A stretch of 64,000 nt of DNA, taken from the NCBI GenBank assembly GCA_028023455.1, contig JAQFVV010012396.1, positions 6,674,085-6,738,084 on the forward strand, given 5' to 3'. Source of the DNA: Epiperipatus broadwayi (Eukaryota > Onychophora > Udeonychophora > Euonychophora > Peripatidae). The notes beneath the pieces are model-generated. The model had not been told where the DNA came from and did no database searches. It worked only from the letters and a program-made list of their open reading frames with translations. Each line of letters starts with the position of its first letter. Positions within the stretch are counted from its first letter, which is position 1. The position numbers and the translations under genes were made by a program. Positions 25,615 to 38,600 of the stretch are shown here, one piece after another.

Positions 25615-25746
25615 AAAAGATCTAAAACTTGCTATCTTATGTATAAATGGTACTTTTGATTTATAATTCATATATTCCCTTTTTTGCAATTTATAACTTA
25701 ACATATTATTATCTCTTGTAATAATTAAATCCAAATAATATATTGT
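25615..25746 (-). mobile_element. Penelope-like element, reverse transcriptase fragment
   Basis: About 44 codons on the minus strand read YYLDLIITRDNNMLSYKL, then YKSKVPFIHKIASFRS. This is the Penelope-like RT region after the catalytic motif, where family members usually have LDVxI then HHPxxHKxxxF. The same peptide blocks occur at about 29326-29490 on the plus strand. The 112-codon frame at 25495-25833 extends on both sides into (TA)n-derived and unmatched sequence, so only this part is supported. It is inactive. Confidence 0.75.
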
Positions 25747-25833
25747 GCCAGGCATTATAAAATGTCCATGCACAAAATCTACTGTAAAAAACATTACAGC
25801 AGATACACGTGCAAATTTATATATATTAAGCAC

Positions 25834-26658
25834 AACAAATATATAAATGTGCTATATTAATAATGGAAGTTGGGTCTGAGCATTAGAATACCCACACACA
25901 CTAATTTAAAGCATACATTGAATTGACACAGAAATATTGTACATAAATACACATGTATTTTTTATATTTTATTTTTGTTTTGTATATTTTCAGTCTATAT
26001 TATTTTATGTATTTTGCTTTTCTCTGAAAAATTCAAATAGAGAAAAGCAAACTTGATTAAACAAATGGATCAAATGTTGGAACATATTAGTATAGTAAAT
26101 AGTTAAAGCAATTGTTCCAACATACTTATATATATATTTAATTACTTTTCTAAAAACTAATTTTATTCGTAAGCAAAGAATATTAATTGCTTTGGCAAAA
26201 ATCTGACCAAAAGCAAAATGTTTGATAATCAATGCTACAATTAAACTGTTATCTTTCTTTTTTTCAATATAAAATAAAAATTCTTTTGAACTGATATCTG
26301 TAATGAAGTGGTCTGGGTATTCAAGACGGAAACCAAACATATCAAACCCTGCTAGGTAGAACTTAATCAGAAAAATATAAAGGAATGTTGATAATCTAAA
26401 TGATAAGCTAAATTAAAAGGGTTGGCTGATTCATACTTCTCAGGGGGGATACCTGAATTGGTTCAGTATAAGTGGGATTGATAGGTTTTAGTCAGTGCCA
26501 TGGGATTCATTCTTTCTTTGGCATTCAAGTCATTCACTACTTTGGCTCCAGAATTCTTCAATCATCTAGCCACTCAGAGATCAATTTATGGACTAGACTA
26601 TTAATTTTTTTTACTAAAAAAAATCCATTATACAGTTCTTTTAAGAACTCTTGATTTC
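25834..26658. other. AT-rich DNA with an unassigned 111-codon minus-strand frame
   Basis: The minus-strand frame at 26005-26340 is among the longest in the window. It encodes a lysine- and isoleucine-rich peptide with two hydrophobic stretches. I see no domain in it, and it could be a chance ORF. It lies just upstream, on the same strand, of the Penelope-like RT fragment, so a very diverged N-terminal part of that element is possible but not shown. Confidence 0.25.
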
Positions 26659-26960
26659 TTAAGAATTTAATGAACCATTCAAGATAGTGAATGAACATTT
26701 AATAATAATTATTGTATTATAACAGATAGAAAATATGAAGAGATCTACCACATCTTCCACTAAAATGACCATGGGGTAGAAAACCAGTCGATCCACCTGC
26801 CGTTTCTCTATCCAAATTGCCAAGATGTGATCATGCCAGTTCCAGCCGGCCACGATGATGACAAAAGCCACCTTGCTTATGCCCGAATGAGATGAAATCC
26901 TCACTGCACAGCTAGTTGAATTGAAGCCCGCTCAAAGCCCAGTCAGGAGAAGATGAAGAT
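26659..26960. other. Less AT-rich island, unassigned
   Basis: Composition rises to about 45-50% G+C over about 26745-26950. The minus-strand frame at 26659-26904 reads in part KVAFVIIVAGWNWHDHILAI and matches nothing I know. The other frames are interrupted. It may be an old transposon fragment or a small exon. No splice-site pair or homology supports either. Confidence 0.2.
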
Positions 26961-27795
26961 GCCTACATAAGTTTCTTTTAAAAAATGTTTTAATATTGAA
27001 TTAATTCATTCTGAAATTTCCGATAATTAGAAATATGTTTTTTTTTCTTATTATTATTAATCAAAAAAAAAAAAAGTAAGAGAGAGAGAGCTGTCTCTCG
27101 CATGTATATATATTGAATTTATGGTTATTGCAGGCATAATGATACAGATTTTACTTTTTAGCAAAGGTTGCAATTAGTTTTTTTTTTATTGCTATTTGTT
27201 TTTCTTCAGGTTGAAAATTGTCATACGTAAATATACAAGCGTATATATACGCACTTACACTGGTAATATTCGGTAAATACGACATGTTGAGTGTCAAAAA
27301 ATGTATTTATCCATATATCCTTTTTAAGTTATTTTTTGTCTTCGCGGCACCTTATGATGAGTGCCAAAGGGTTTATTTATTGTAAATTTCCCAAAAGCAA
27401 GTCCACTGATAACTTTATGTTTAGAATAGCACTGAGTGTATAATTGTGCTGCACGTATATACATGTATAAGAATTTATCATAAAAGGCAAATAGATACAG
27501 TACCTCATGTTGAGTGCTCTATGGTATCTGAGCTAACGCAACCTTATAGACATGTAAATACGAAATTCATGAAATATGTCATAGTGCAGATATATGCACA
27601 TGTAGTTTTTTTTATTAGATTCGCTATAAAAAAGGGTATAACCGGAAATCTTTTATTCCAGAATAATATATATTAAATCGCACAAAGTACAACTTATTTC
27701 CACAGGGTAAAAAGCTCAGACCACTTCCATTCATTATGAAACATTATAAATAGCTGTAGGGATTTAGTATTCTTCTTATTCATTAAATTTGTATT
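26961..27795. other. AT-rich noncoding DNA, nothing recognised
   Basis: The 76-codon frame at 27446-27676 (+) is unrecognised. A short GA-rich run followed by a partial inverse (AGAGAGAGAGCTGTCTCTC) lies near 27079-27098. Confidence 0.55.
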
Positions 27796-27876
27796 TATAT
27801 GTTTATCTATTCCAAAGATCATATATATATATCCCCCCCTATATGTTTATCTATTCCAAAGATCATATATATATAT
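27796..27876 (+). repeat. Two identical 37-bp units separated by seven C
   Basis: A 37-bp unit (starting TATATGTTTATCTATTCC and ending in a TA run) occurs at 27796-27832 and again, identical, at 27840-27876. Only CCCCCCC separates them. This may be a real tandem duplication, a target duplication around a tiny insert, or an assembly join at a (TA)n run. Confidence 0.85.
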
Positions 27877-28563
27877 GGGTTTGTGGTAATTCATTCATTT
27901 ATTTTTATATCATTTTAAGTATGAAACAGTGGTGGGTATCTGGGATTAAATAAATATTTGATGATAATATTAAACTTGTTTCGTTTTCGTATTATTATTT
28001 ATTTGATAAAATGTACTCTTTCCTTATCAATCACATACCTATAATAACCATGTAACTTACCCATTGAAGACCCTAGATGCAGAGTACTGAACTAGCCACA
28101 TGGAATATTGCTCTACCGGGGTGTTAAATCTTATTCTCATGCTCCACTGAATATATGGCATTGCACATCATTCTAGGAGGGAGGAAAATTCATTTTTATT
28201 CTTTTCTAGGAGTGGCGCGCAAAAAGCTATCTGTAAATAGACTTTTCAAAGATGTGTACTTACCATAGGTTCTAAACATTTGCGCATTCAAGAAGGATAT
28301 CAACTAAAGGGGTATTTAATTGGCAGAGTCCTGTCAATTCAATCTTTCTATTAGTATAGCTGGAAGTACCAATATATATATAAGTACAGACAATCAGCTA
28401 AACTGGTATCTATTTCTTTCCCTGTTAAATCTTGATCACTTCATGCTCAGTGCAAGATTAGGAGCATAATTCCACAGGGAAGTATGGTCCAGTACAATAT
28501 ATATATATACAAATAAAATGTCCATTAATTAAAAACTATTGTAATAACAATAAATATAAAAGT
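27877..28563. other. AT-rich noncoding DNA, nothing recognised
   Basis: No gene recognised. Near 28533 the string AACTATTGTAATAACAATAA is repeated in inverse near 1730-1752, close to the Penelope terminus hairpin there. The flank may therefore also be Penelope-derived. Confidence 0.4.
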
Positions 28564-28638
28564 ACAATTTATCCAAACCGCTTCAAACACTTTTTAGCAA
28601 AACTCGTTTTTTTGTTTGAAGCGGTTTGGATAAATTGT
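28564..28638. repeat. Hairpin with 26-bp perfect arms
   Basis: The left arm (28564-28589, beginning ACAATTTATCCAAACCGC) and the right arm (28613-28638) are exact reverse complements around a 23-base loop. It lies about 40 bp from the left end of the inverted Penelope-like pair. The TAAATATAAAAGTA string just left of it also occurs at the start of that pair. It may be part of a Penelope terminal region or a small independent foldback. Confidence 0.85.
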
Positions 28639-28680
28639 ATTTATAGGATATTACGGCAAAAATAAAGAAAAGTGTGATTT

Positions 28681-29235
28681 TGATAATAAATATAAAAGTA
28701 ATTAACTATTATATGATCTTTCAATCTGCAGAAGTATTTTCAGTAAAAAAAAAAAACAGAAGCAAATGTCATCAACTCAAATCCCATGAATTGTACATTT
28801 TAACATTAGCAGATTATCTATTAATTATATTCATTTTATTTCTATTTATTAAAATTGCCTCCTTAATTTTTCTTTTATTATGGTTTTTTTCTTCATGAGA
28901 ATCTTAACACTTTCAATATCAAACTTAAATTTATATTTATATGTCCTTTCATGGTCTAAGAAAACTGAAAGTCATTAAATTATTATTTTTACTGTCCACA
29001 TGCTTGCATAACAATTCATGCTCCTTTAATCTTTTTTCAATACTGCACTTCGATTCATCTATATATGATAACATACATATACAAAAAAAAATTGATACAC
29101 AACATTACTTTTCGATTTGACAGGTATGACATTTTTAGAATTATTCACTAACTTATTAACATTATTTGTAACACAAAATAAAATATTAAACACATTTTTC
29201 TATATATCCTTAAAAAAATTCACTTGAGCATTTTG
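28681..29235 (-). mobile_element. Penelope-like element, truncated copy, minus strand (GIY-YIG region and 3' end)
   Basis: Reverse-complemented, this segment matches 29662-30229 along its length. It reads through the decayed GIY-YIG endonuclease region (FLRP or FLDHER block, KFKFDIESVKI, then INRNKMNIINR) to the stop and the 3' terminus GAAAGATCATATAATAGTTA. It has small frameshifts. It is truncated at its 5' end, which directly abuts the 5' side of the plus-strand copy. The 74-codon plus frame at 28674-28898 is antisense to it and is not a gene. Confidence 0.8.
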
Positions 29236-30229
29236 TTTGCGGAAATAATAATACTATAAATTTGCTTGTGGGGGAGTTAAATAATTTGAATGGTTTGAAA
29301 TAGATTATTGAAAAGAAACAAAACAAAAGTAATAAGTATTTGGATTTAATTATTGCAAGAGATAATAGTATGTTAAGTTATAAATTAATGATCAAACCAT
29401 TGCAAAATAGGAGATATATAAATTGTAAATCAAAAGTACCAATTATGCATAAGATGGCAAGTTTTACATTTTTATTTCATAATGAAAAATTATGACGTTA
29501 TCAGTATGATGAATTAAAAAAATATTGAGATATTTGCCAAGGAATTGCTTGAAGTTGGTTATAAGATTGTACAGATTAACAATACTTTATGTCAATTTAA
29601 AAAGAGTTATGATTTAAAGAAGTTGAAGATTGATAATAAAAAATGGTTATCTATTCCATAAAATTCAAATGCTCAAGTGATATGTTTAAAGTTTCATTTT
29701 GAATTACAAATAACATTAATAAGTTAGTAAATAATTCTAAAAATGTCCATACCTGTCAAGCAGAAAAGTAATGTTGTATATCAAATTTTTTGTGAATGTA
29801 TGTTATCAAATATAAATTGAATCAAGGTACCTATTGAAAAAAGATTAAAGAAGCATGGATTGTTATACAAGCATGTGAAAAGTAAAAATAATAATGATTT
29901 AATGACTGCTTCAGTTTTCTTGGATCATGAAAGGACGTGTAAATACAAATTTAAGTTTGATATTGAAAGTGTTAAGATTTTTCATGAAGAAAGAAACCAT
30001 AATAAGAGACAAATTAAGAAGGCAATTTTAATAAATAGAAATAAAATGAATATAATTAATAGACAAACTACTAATGTTAAACTTAGGGATCCATGGGATT
30101 TGAATTGATGAAATTTGCTTCGGTTTTGTTTTTTTAATTTAACGACAGTTGAGGAGGGTTAAGGAATTAGCCAAAAGTACTTCTGCGCATTGAAAGATTG
30201 TATATAATAGTTAATTACCATTATATTTA
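29236..30229 (+). mobile_element. Penelope-like element, 5'-truncated copy, plus strand (RT end, GIY-YIG, 3' end)
   Basis: The copy begins inside the reverse transcriptase. From about 29326 the frame gives KYLDLIIARDNSMLSYKL and KSKVPIMHKMASF. From about 29530 it reads FAKELLEVGYKIVQINNTL, the RT thumb-like end. From about 29770 it reads VVYQIFCECM, the start of a GIY-YIG nuclease domain, and then the open frame 29860-30108. The frame ends RDPWDLN, followed by the 3' end with AAAGTACTTCTGCGC and GAAAGATTGTATATAATAG. Family members pair a telomerase-like RT with a GIY-YIG endonuclease. Here the RT core is missing and stops and indels break the frame, so it is dead. It abuts a minus-strand copy at its 5' side. 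Confidence 0.85.
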
Positions 30230-30241
30230 TTATATATATAT

Positions 30242-31967
30242 TGTACCGGGTTGAACCGCTGAAACCACCTACTTATACGTATATACCAGTTTTGGCCGGT
30301 TTCAAACTCCTTCATAATACATTTATAATCTTATAAATGTTATGTGAACAAACCGGCATGTTCGAGCGAAATGGGAGATCTTATTGATAGCTTTAACTAT
30401 CAACAATGGCCCATCTCGGCTGCTAGATTCAAACCCCTACTATCCAAATACTTTATTTGTTTCGGAGTAAACCCCGGGGCTCCAGCTAGTCCAAGAACTA
30501 ACGTATTCGGGCAGTAGGCTCATAATCCAGTGCTTGAAACATTTCCTAAAACTAGCTCAGTCTAATTTTAATTCAATAACAAAGTTATACAAAATTAGTG
30601 GTGGAAAGAATTAATAAGAAAAAAGGTTGGTAAAAAGAATTGACCGACAAATAAAGTTTAAGTTTGAAGACATTTTATTTTAATTAACATTAATTAAGTT
30701 TAAAAATAATTTATTACCAAACATTAATTGACTAAATTTAAACATCTTTATAAATCTGATTTAACACACGCACATTTTTAAAGTAACATTTCTAAACTAG
30801 TTTAAATATTCTTGTAGATTTTAATAGTAGAACACTGGTATTTATCTAATTTAACTAATAACACTGATATAATGATCACACATATATTAACTCATATAGC
30901 ATTCACAAATATAATAATAAAGCATTAATAGCATTTGAAACTTAAACACACATATCAATAGTTCATTTTATGTATGATAGAGTTCATATAATTTGAATCT
31001 TGAATATTTACAAATTACAGTGGTGGCTACTATGTATAAATGATAATAAATAAATGTTTACCTAGGATTTTTGGAGTGGGGATATTGCTTGTTGTTGGCT
31101 ACTTCTGCTTCTTCTGATGGTTTATATCTAACTGGTTAGATTTGGACGTTTCTTGAAGAGATTTTATGCAAAACCATTGGTCTTATTCTTGAAGACAGTT
31201 GAACGTTTGACGGAGGATTTCTGAGTTGTTATGCAGACATTATTTCACAGGCAGGTTTTGATGATCTTGTTGGACTAAAAGGCTGAAGCATGAGCGTATA
31301 TTTCCAAAAGCTGCTCAACAATGCATTTTTGTTTCTGGATACATAATAGAAACTGCACTGTTATCTGAACTGAACAAGACTGTCACTGGAAACTAGAGTG
31401 AACAAAACTCTCTCAATTAATTGTCCGATAATAAAAAAAAAGTCTATTTATACCTGCGATGTGTTGTCCGTGTAATATCCTCCGGCAAATATCTGTTGTC
31501 AAAATTCATTTAGTAATTAATCCTATAACAACGTGTTTTTAATTGATTGTTTAATTAGTAGTAGCTTTCATAAACGTATTGTTTTTTATATCTTTAATTA
31601 GTAGCCCACCGCTGTGTTTTTAAATACATTTCATTTCAATATTTATTTTCATGTGTTTTTCAATATGATTTTAACACGCATACTTTTATTTACACTCGCA
31701 CGCACATATATATTTTATTATAATAAGCTTTAATGAAAAGAGATTTATATCTTTTTTTAAATTTTAAATTACCCATTTCTACGAATACCAATCTAAAAAA
31801 ACTTTACCCTCTTTTATAACACATTTAGTTTGACTTTAAGAAAATCCCCTTCCCACTTTTAATCTTTTATTTCACACTCTTTTACGAAAGATTTTTATTT
31901 TTTTTATTTTAATAATTTTTTTAGACAAAATTATTTTATATACATGTGCCAAATTGGCCTTGGAACA
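30242..31967. mobile_element. LTR-like unit (probable solo LTR), family B copy 1
   Basis: This 1726-bp unit starts TGTACCGGGTTGAACC and ends CCAAATTGGCCTTGGAACA, so it has TG...CA ends. It is homologous to 43359-44705. Both sides are TA repeats with ATAT next to the ends, consistent with a 4-bp duplication in a (TA)n target. There is no gag or pol. A TATA-box-like TCTATTTATACC occurs near 31444. The left end touches the flank of the Penelope-like pair. A solo LTR is the simplest reading. A non-autonomous DNA element is an alternative. Confidence 0.65.
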
Positions 31968-33488
31968 ATATATACATATTGTGCACATAGTAGTATTTGT
32001 AATAAATGTTAACCATCTTTTTATAAAGAAAATATTAAGTGCCTTTTTTAAAAAAATGATATATATATCTTAAAGGTAATTTATGCATATCTCTTCAAAT
32101 ACTATCTCTTTCAAGATATTGAAAACCATGTTTTTCCAGTAAAACTGATCCCCAACCTCACTTCTTAAAGTATAAACCACAGAAGACCAAGTAGGAATGT
32201 TCTTCATACAATCCTTTCTCCATATATTTCTATTAACTTCTTCCATTGTTCTTCCAATAATACACTTTTATAAATTCTTGTATCTCAATAAATGCAACAG
32301 AAAATTGATAATTCTTCTGTTAATCATCTGCAATAATATCTTTCTGATACAGTTTACTTAAATCACTTCTAAATTATTTTTTTCTAGCATTAATGTGGTA
32401 ATCGAGGATTTTAAAAATAAAAATTTATCTGCAATAAAAACTTTTAGGCTTTTTTTTTAAATAGATGAAAAATAAAAATAAACTAATAGTTGATTGTTCA
32501 AAATTTATAAAAAGTTAGGACACCAGATATGAGAGAACTGGTGTCATAATCCATAAATCTTGAGAGTCAGTCTGCCACAGCAGTAAACCATGCAGGCATT
32601 TTAGTAAATAATGGCTAGTTTAATTCAGGTATGTAAATAATAAATGTTTGATTATTAAGCAAAAGTTCTAGATTTAGTCTTTATGTTGTTGCAAAGATAA
32701 AAATAAATAACTGAATTATCTGCTGCACAGGAAGTAATCTGATGTTTGAACTCCAGTAATATAAGAATAACAGTTTCACAAAATTGACCAATCTCAGATT
32801 TTTTTTGTCTTTCTCTCTACCTTTACATTTAAGTGTACGGATACTGAGAAATAATTGCATGAACTTAATGGAAGTAATATGGTCTTACAACAAACACAAT
32901 TTAAGATGATATCTAAAATATAAATAATAATTGTAAGTTGGAGTTGATAACAAACAAATATTAAATATTTATGTGAAAATATGGTATTAAGCACAAACAA
33001 ATATATATATGTATTAGCAAATTTAATGTTATCTTTGGCTATTTACTTGATTTAAATAGATTTATAACACTAGAAAAATCATGTTTATTTCATTGGATAC
33101 AATAACATCACTCATTATGTTATATGTCAAGGAACCATGCTAATTTACATGTATTTTACACCTTATAATATCAATATAATAGATCAAAATACAAATAAAT
33201 AACCTTGCTTCTTTTTTGCAACTATAGAGTCAAAAAAGACACAAATAAGATTAACCAAATTTATGAAAACAAAATAGGACAAAGGGCTATTATTAGAAAG
33301 CCAATAATATTCAATTAAGTAATTATTTGCTATTTACTATGTAGTAAATAATTTTTTTCATTTCAATATTTTTTACTTAAAATAATATTCCTGTATTGAA
33401 AGCATGTTTGAAAGACATTTACCATAAAATGAAAAAAACAACTCTGTTTTACTTTACAACTATATAATAATTGTTTATATATATATAT
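31968..33488. other. AT-rich noncoding DNA, nothing recognised
   Basis: Flanking DNA between two LTR-type insertions. The 68-codon frame at 32794-33000 (-) is unrecognised. The right end is the (TA)n run into which the next element inserted. Confidence 0.55.
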
Positions 33489-35660
33489 TGTAACGATCCG
33501 GAGATTTAATCTTAATGTAATCTGCACTACAGGGCGCCATCTAGGCATTTGAACTTAGAAAAACTTATAAAGTAGGCAGATACGTAAGTCAAAAAAAATT
33601 TTTTTTTATTTTATTTATATATTTTGATATCCGGTCGTTAGCCCATGTCACTAGATCAGGGAGTAGCAGAGATTTAATAATATAATATCTTATCTAATTA
33701 TATTTCAATATTAAAAAATAAATAAAATAAGCCACTGCCAGCAATTAACATACAAAAATTTATTTACGCACATATATATATATATAAGATTTAACATTAT
33801 TATTTTAATATGTTTACTTTAACATTTAACATTATTTTTACTTTTATTTTAGAATTTAAATTTACATTTTAATTTTTATGCTATTATAAGTTCGCACAGA
33901 GGGATTTATAAAAGTTGTTTATAAATGTTGAGTATAGATCGGTTACATAGATTACACGGCTAAAACATTCCAAAATAAACATAAACGATCGAAATACAAA
34001 ATCATTGATACCGTCAATTGCATAGGGAATACAAGAAACCCACTGGTATTCATCATAAGATACTACAGTGGCACCAATAACTTAAAAGACATCCAAATAA
34101 ATACATTTTAGATACTCACCGTAAGGTATAAGTATTTACCGAATGTCTATATATATTTTGACCGAATGTGAAAACCAAAAACATAATTAGCCAGTAACGA
34201 ATCCATGCAAGCATCTATAAACAACTTAAATTTAATGCATTTTTATTTAGTGTCGAGTATGAATAGACTACATAGATTTGCATTTGAAGATAACACATTC
34301 TATCCCCATTTAACCTTAGGCTAAAAGTTCGCAGTCAACCTGGCATCAATCTATCTGATATATCGATGTATTCAATGTAATACGAATATGGCAACACAAA
34401 ATAGGTTAAGATAAGACATTGACTCTCGTCAGATAGGAATATTACATCTATCTAATGAGAAGAACAATAAAAAAAAAATCCATAGAAACATACTGCGGTC
34501 ATTTTGCCGACTTACGATCGCATTCCCTAGGCAAGAGGAAGTGTGCGGCGTATACAAGCGATTCTACCCATAGCGAATCTTGCATTACATCTACTAACTA
34601 CATCAATATATCCAATTCATTGACCCAATTCAACAACGACACGAATAATCTAAGATTACCCTCTCCTAATATAACTTTACAAATCTATACAGCCATTCAC
34701 ACCCGACTTAAGTTTATCATTGATATATTTTAATTTATCGGAAAACAGAAATCATAATAAAACTTAAAAGAACAAAAAAAAAATATAAATGGAAATGATT
34801 TTACAAAAGAAGTACATCAAATAACATTTTAACTACTTTAGTCAGATAGGAAATTCTTATATTTATAAATATTGAAAAGTTTAGTATTTAGAGTTCTTTT
34901 GTTTAGAAATGTTCATAAGTTATTTATATTTAAAGCTGAGAGTTCAAAAAGTTCTTACGATTTCAAAACGTTCCTTTTATCTGTTGCTTGCCGTTTGCAA
35001 TCTACATTAAATACCCCGATGATCCTGTTGTCCTCAGTATAAGAAAAGCGATGTTTCATTTCTTTTTTTTTTTTTAAACAACTGAAGGGATTGAAGAGTG
35101 CATCTTTTCAATCCCTTTTCCTTCAACTCCGCACTAACACATATAGTCACATCTTCTCCTTCTAATTAATTAAAACCAAATCCCTTTTTATTTCCAAATT
35201 TTTTCTTTTATACATAACTTTAGGATCCAATGGACATTACGTCATTGTTGATGATGATCCTTCTGTTGAGGTCCGATTTCCCCGATGGATTTTTCATTGG
35301 CCGTTCTGTTCCTATTGTTTTCCTATCTGACCATTGCTTATACATTTTAGATGCCCAAGGCTAGTTTACTAATTAAAATAATCATTTCCATTTTACAAAA
35401 GATTAATTAATCTGTTTTCAAACTTAAACATATATTTTTATCTCTAAATCTTTTCTGAAAATTTAGTTTTAAAATACTTTTCCTTTAATAAAGTTTTATT
35501 TTAATAATTATTTATCTGTGCGATTTTATATATATGCGAGTTTAAGATGATTTTTTTTATTTTTAATTCTTAAAAAAAAAAGTTTTTATTGGCGAAATTT
35601 TATTTTTTTTCATGTTTACTAATAAAAAAAAACAATGTAACGATGTCTGTGCCCGTTACA
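33489..35660 (-). repeat. LTR (probable 3' LTR on the minus strand)
   Basis: Boundaries come from the shared 7-bp inverted ends and the point where similarity to 39392-41524 stops. A hairpin with arms AGGGATTGAA and TTCAATCCCT (35086-35116) is kept in the other LTR at about 40951-40980 with one change. The open frames at 33363-33548 (-) and 34455-34733 (+) lie partly or wholly in the LTR. The second is not kept open in the other LTR, so I do not treat either as a gene. Confidence 0.85.
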
Positions 35661-38600
35661 TATCAGTAAACTTGCTTAAAAAAAATGAACAAAAAAAAAA
35701 AATTACTTAGGGTTAGTAATTACGGTACACGATTAACAAAATTTACAAAAACACCCGGATAGTAACTTTACAAAAAGACTATATACAAAAAAAAATGTTG
35801 AGCACCGCTTTCCTAAGGACCATTTATGTTCACCTCCTCCCCACAAGAGTTCTATTTTTTATACATTTTATTTTTACACACGGCATGACAAGCAAATTTT
35901 ATAAATTATTTATTTAAGAAGGTTGCATTGAGGTAAATATGTTTTAAGGAATAATGGGTTTAAATGTGTATATTTGCAGCACAATTATAAATACCACCAT
36001 TTTATTTATGACTGATTGAAATGCATACTGTAACAGTCAAGTTTGTACATTCGCGTAACAGAATTCAGAATCCAAGCAAAAGAGACCGAAGCTGACCAGA
36101 CTAGGACTGTAACATCCCGAGTCCGACCGCACTTCAACTCGTAAACCAGGATTCCAAGACTCACGACCTTAAGAATGACCACCTTGAAATTACACGTAGT
36201 ATATCTCTTTCCACACGGCCGACATAGGTCACGGAGAAGCAATGAGACTCTGATAATTAAAAGAGAGGTTCTTAATTGACTAAAATATCACTAAATTTAA
36301 TTTAACTTAATGCATAGTTTTCACATATATAGACTATAAATGATAATTAGAATTGGATTGAATTAGATCAATAACGAAACAGAGAACGAAATACATTAAA
36401 TTAATTATATATTTATTTACAACTCATAGCTATATATCACTTATTTACAATAGCATTCAGCGTAGAATGTACAAACATTTGGTAATTCAAAATCACTTTA
36501 CATAAGTAATCATTAAATTTCATAGATGAGTTTAATATGTGCCCATCTTAGGAATTGTTTACAATTGATACATAATTAATCACTACGTTATGTCTATAAA
36601 TCTCGATAAGCCAAATCCTATTACATTTGTGGCTGGAAGATATATAATTATATCGAACTTTGATCATGAATTTATTTACTAAAATACCCATATATAATTT
36701 AATAACGAGCGCATAAACCAGCTCAAGTAATGATCGATCGAACATGGCTTTCGAGAGAAAATTTCAGAATGCTGAAAGCGTTATATAAAGGTGGGAGAGT
36801 TGGCTGCATTAGATATTACCAATGCGCTATGGCACTAGGTAAACAATAATAGGAAAAGTCGCTCTCTGCGATGGATGAAATAACTTCAGTGTTCTTGCGA
36901 CAAACGCCGGTACCCTGTAACCGATCGCAATGCTGCGTGAAAAGGAACATTGTGTTCAGGAATGGCGGGGGTCTTACGTGCTAACCTGGCCTTGGCTCAG
37001 GCTTCGCTACTGCTCTACCCTATAAGAGAAGATGTTCTGGCAACGCCGTGGCTCCATCTTAAGATACGTATAGCAGCAAAACGAGAATAATTTTATAAAA
37101 TACTATCACATCCGCCAAGCAAAGAATAATATATTTCATACTATGAAATACGAGTTAATAGCATATTCGCTCTATCAAATTGGGACCAACTCTTGCGTAG
37201 CCTGATAATAAATGTCTATGCTACTAAAGGGAATATTACTACATCTTTACTTTGACATGTTCGATCTATTAAGTTACTTATAGATAATAAATATTTAAGG
37301 AGGAAAAGTATATTTCTATGGACTTAAGAATTTAAATGTCAAATATACTTATATGATCAAGGCTAAATTTAATTCTAAATAAACTTATCAAGTTAAGTTT
37401 TTTTAAATGGTTGATTATAAAAGAGCCACATTTCACATATTAAATCATTTAAATAATAAAAAAAAATAGGATTTCGAAACAGCGTAGAAAGTTGATGCTA
37501 TAAATAAATTACGCGAAGATTTTCAAATAATATCTTCTTAAAACATACATGAAATTAAGTGCTCACTGTTTCGAAATTTTGGCATATGAAATATAATAAG
37601 CATTTAAAATAAGCAAAGAAATATAGACACAACCGCAGTGATATAACTTTAAACTAAATAATTTACTTTAAATGAAAGGAAAATATAAATTACTCAGATT
37701 ATTTAAACTTTAACAACATGAAATTTCGGATAGCAATTGACATATTTAAAATATTAATTAAATGGATTTAAGTTTTGGTTACATTTAGCTTTATCATTAT
37801 TTAAAAAGAAAGTTAGCTAACTTAGATAGATATTATTACATTTAGAATTACACAGAGCTCTGCGGTTTGAAAAATAAAACGGTACCGGTATGATTTATCT
37901 GCAAGTTCTTGGCTGTTGGTTTGGTTTAGTTTGACTGGGCGGCATCATCTTTCCCATTATGTTAGGCTCGTCTCTTCTATCGGCATGATGGTGGTTTAGG
38001 CATTTCGACGAGAGAAACCCCGTTCTCCCGCGGAGTAACAGCAACAAGATGCCCGCTTTTAGCCGGACATGTTAAACTTTAACAATTGTGAAGACTGGCT
38101 ACAACTCTCACTAACAATATGGCTGTCTTGCTCTAACAATATGGCTCTCTCTCTCTAACAATATAGAGTATTTATATGTTTTCCTTATCGGAATCTCCCG
38201 CCTCAAGACTCACTAAACTCAGGAATTTAATTAAGTGTTTTTCAATTTATAATTCAGATCTTAGATAACTTATGTTAGAAACATTCCATAAGCTATTATT
38301 ATAATTAAAATTTTTCGCTGCAAACAATTGTCCAATTTAGATTTAAAAATAACTTAATCTTATCTAAGGGGATTTTAATTAGTAAATTTTTAACTAGTTT
38401 TACTTTTTACGAATTCCAGGTGTGGTCGTTAATGACACTTGTTTACAACCAAAAATCTTTTAATTACTTGACCAGCTTTTATTTTTAATCTTACATAGAA
38501 ACTCTTTCTATTTAAAAACAACCTTTTAACATTTTTTTTTAAAACGAAAACATTTTTAACATATTTATTAAAAATAATTTACAAATATATTTTGATATGG

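Noticed and set aside
28681-30229. Hammerhead ribozyme in the Penelope-like termini
   Set aside because: The only similar string is TTGATGA at the end of the coding frame, without a matching GAAA and stems.
34455-34733. 92-codon plus-strand frame in the left LTR of the long element
   Set aside because: The same region in the other LTR has frameshifting indels and the frame is not kept, so it is not a conserved gene.
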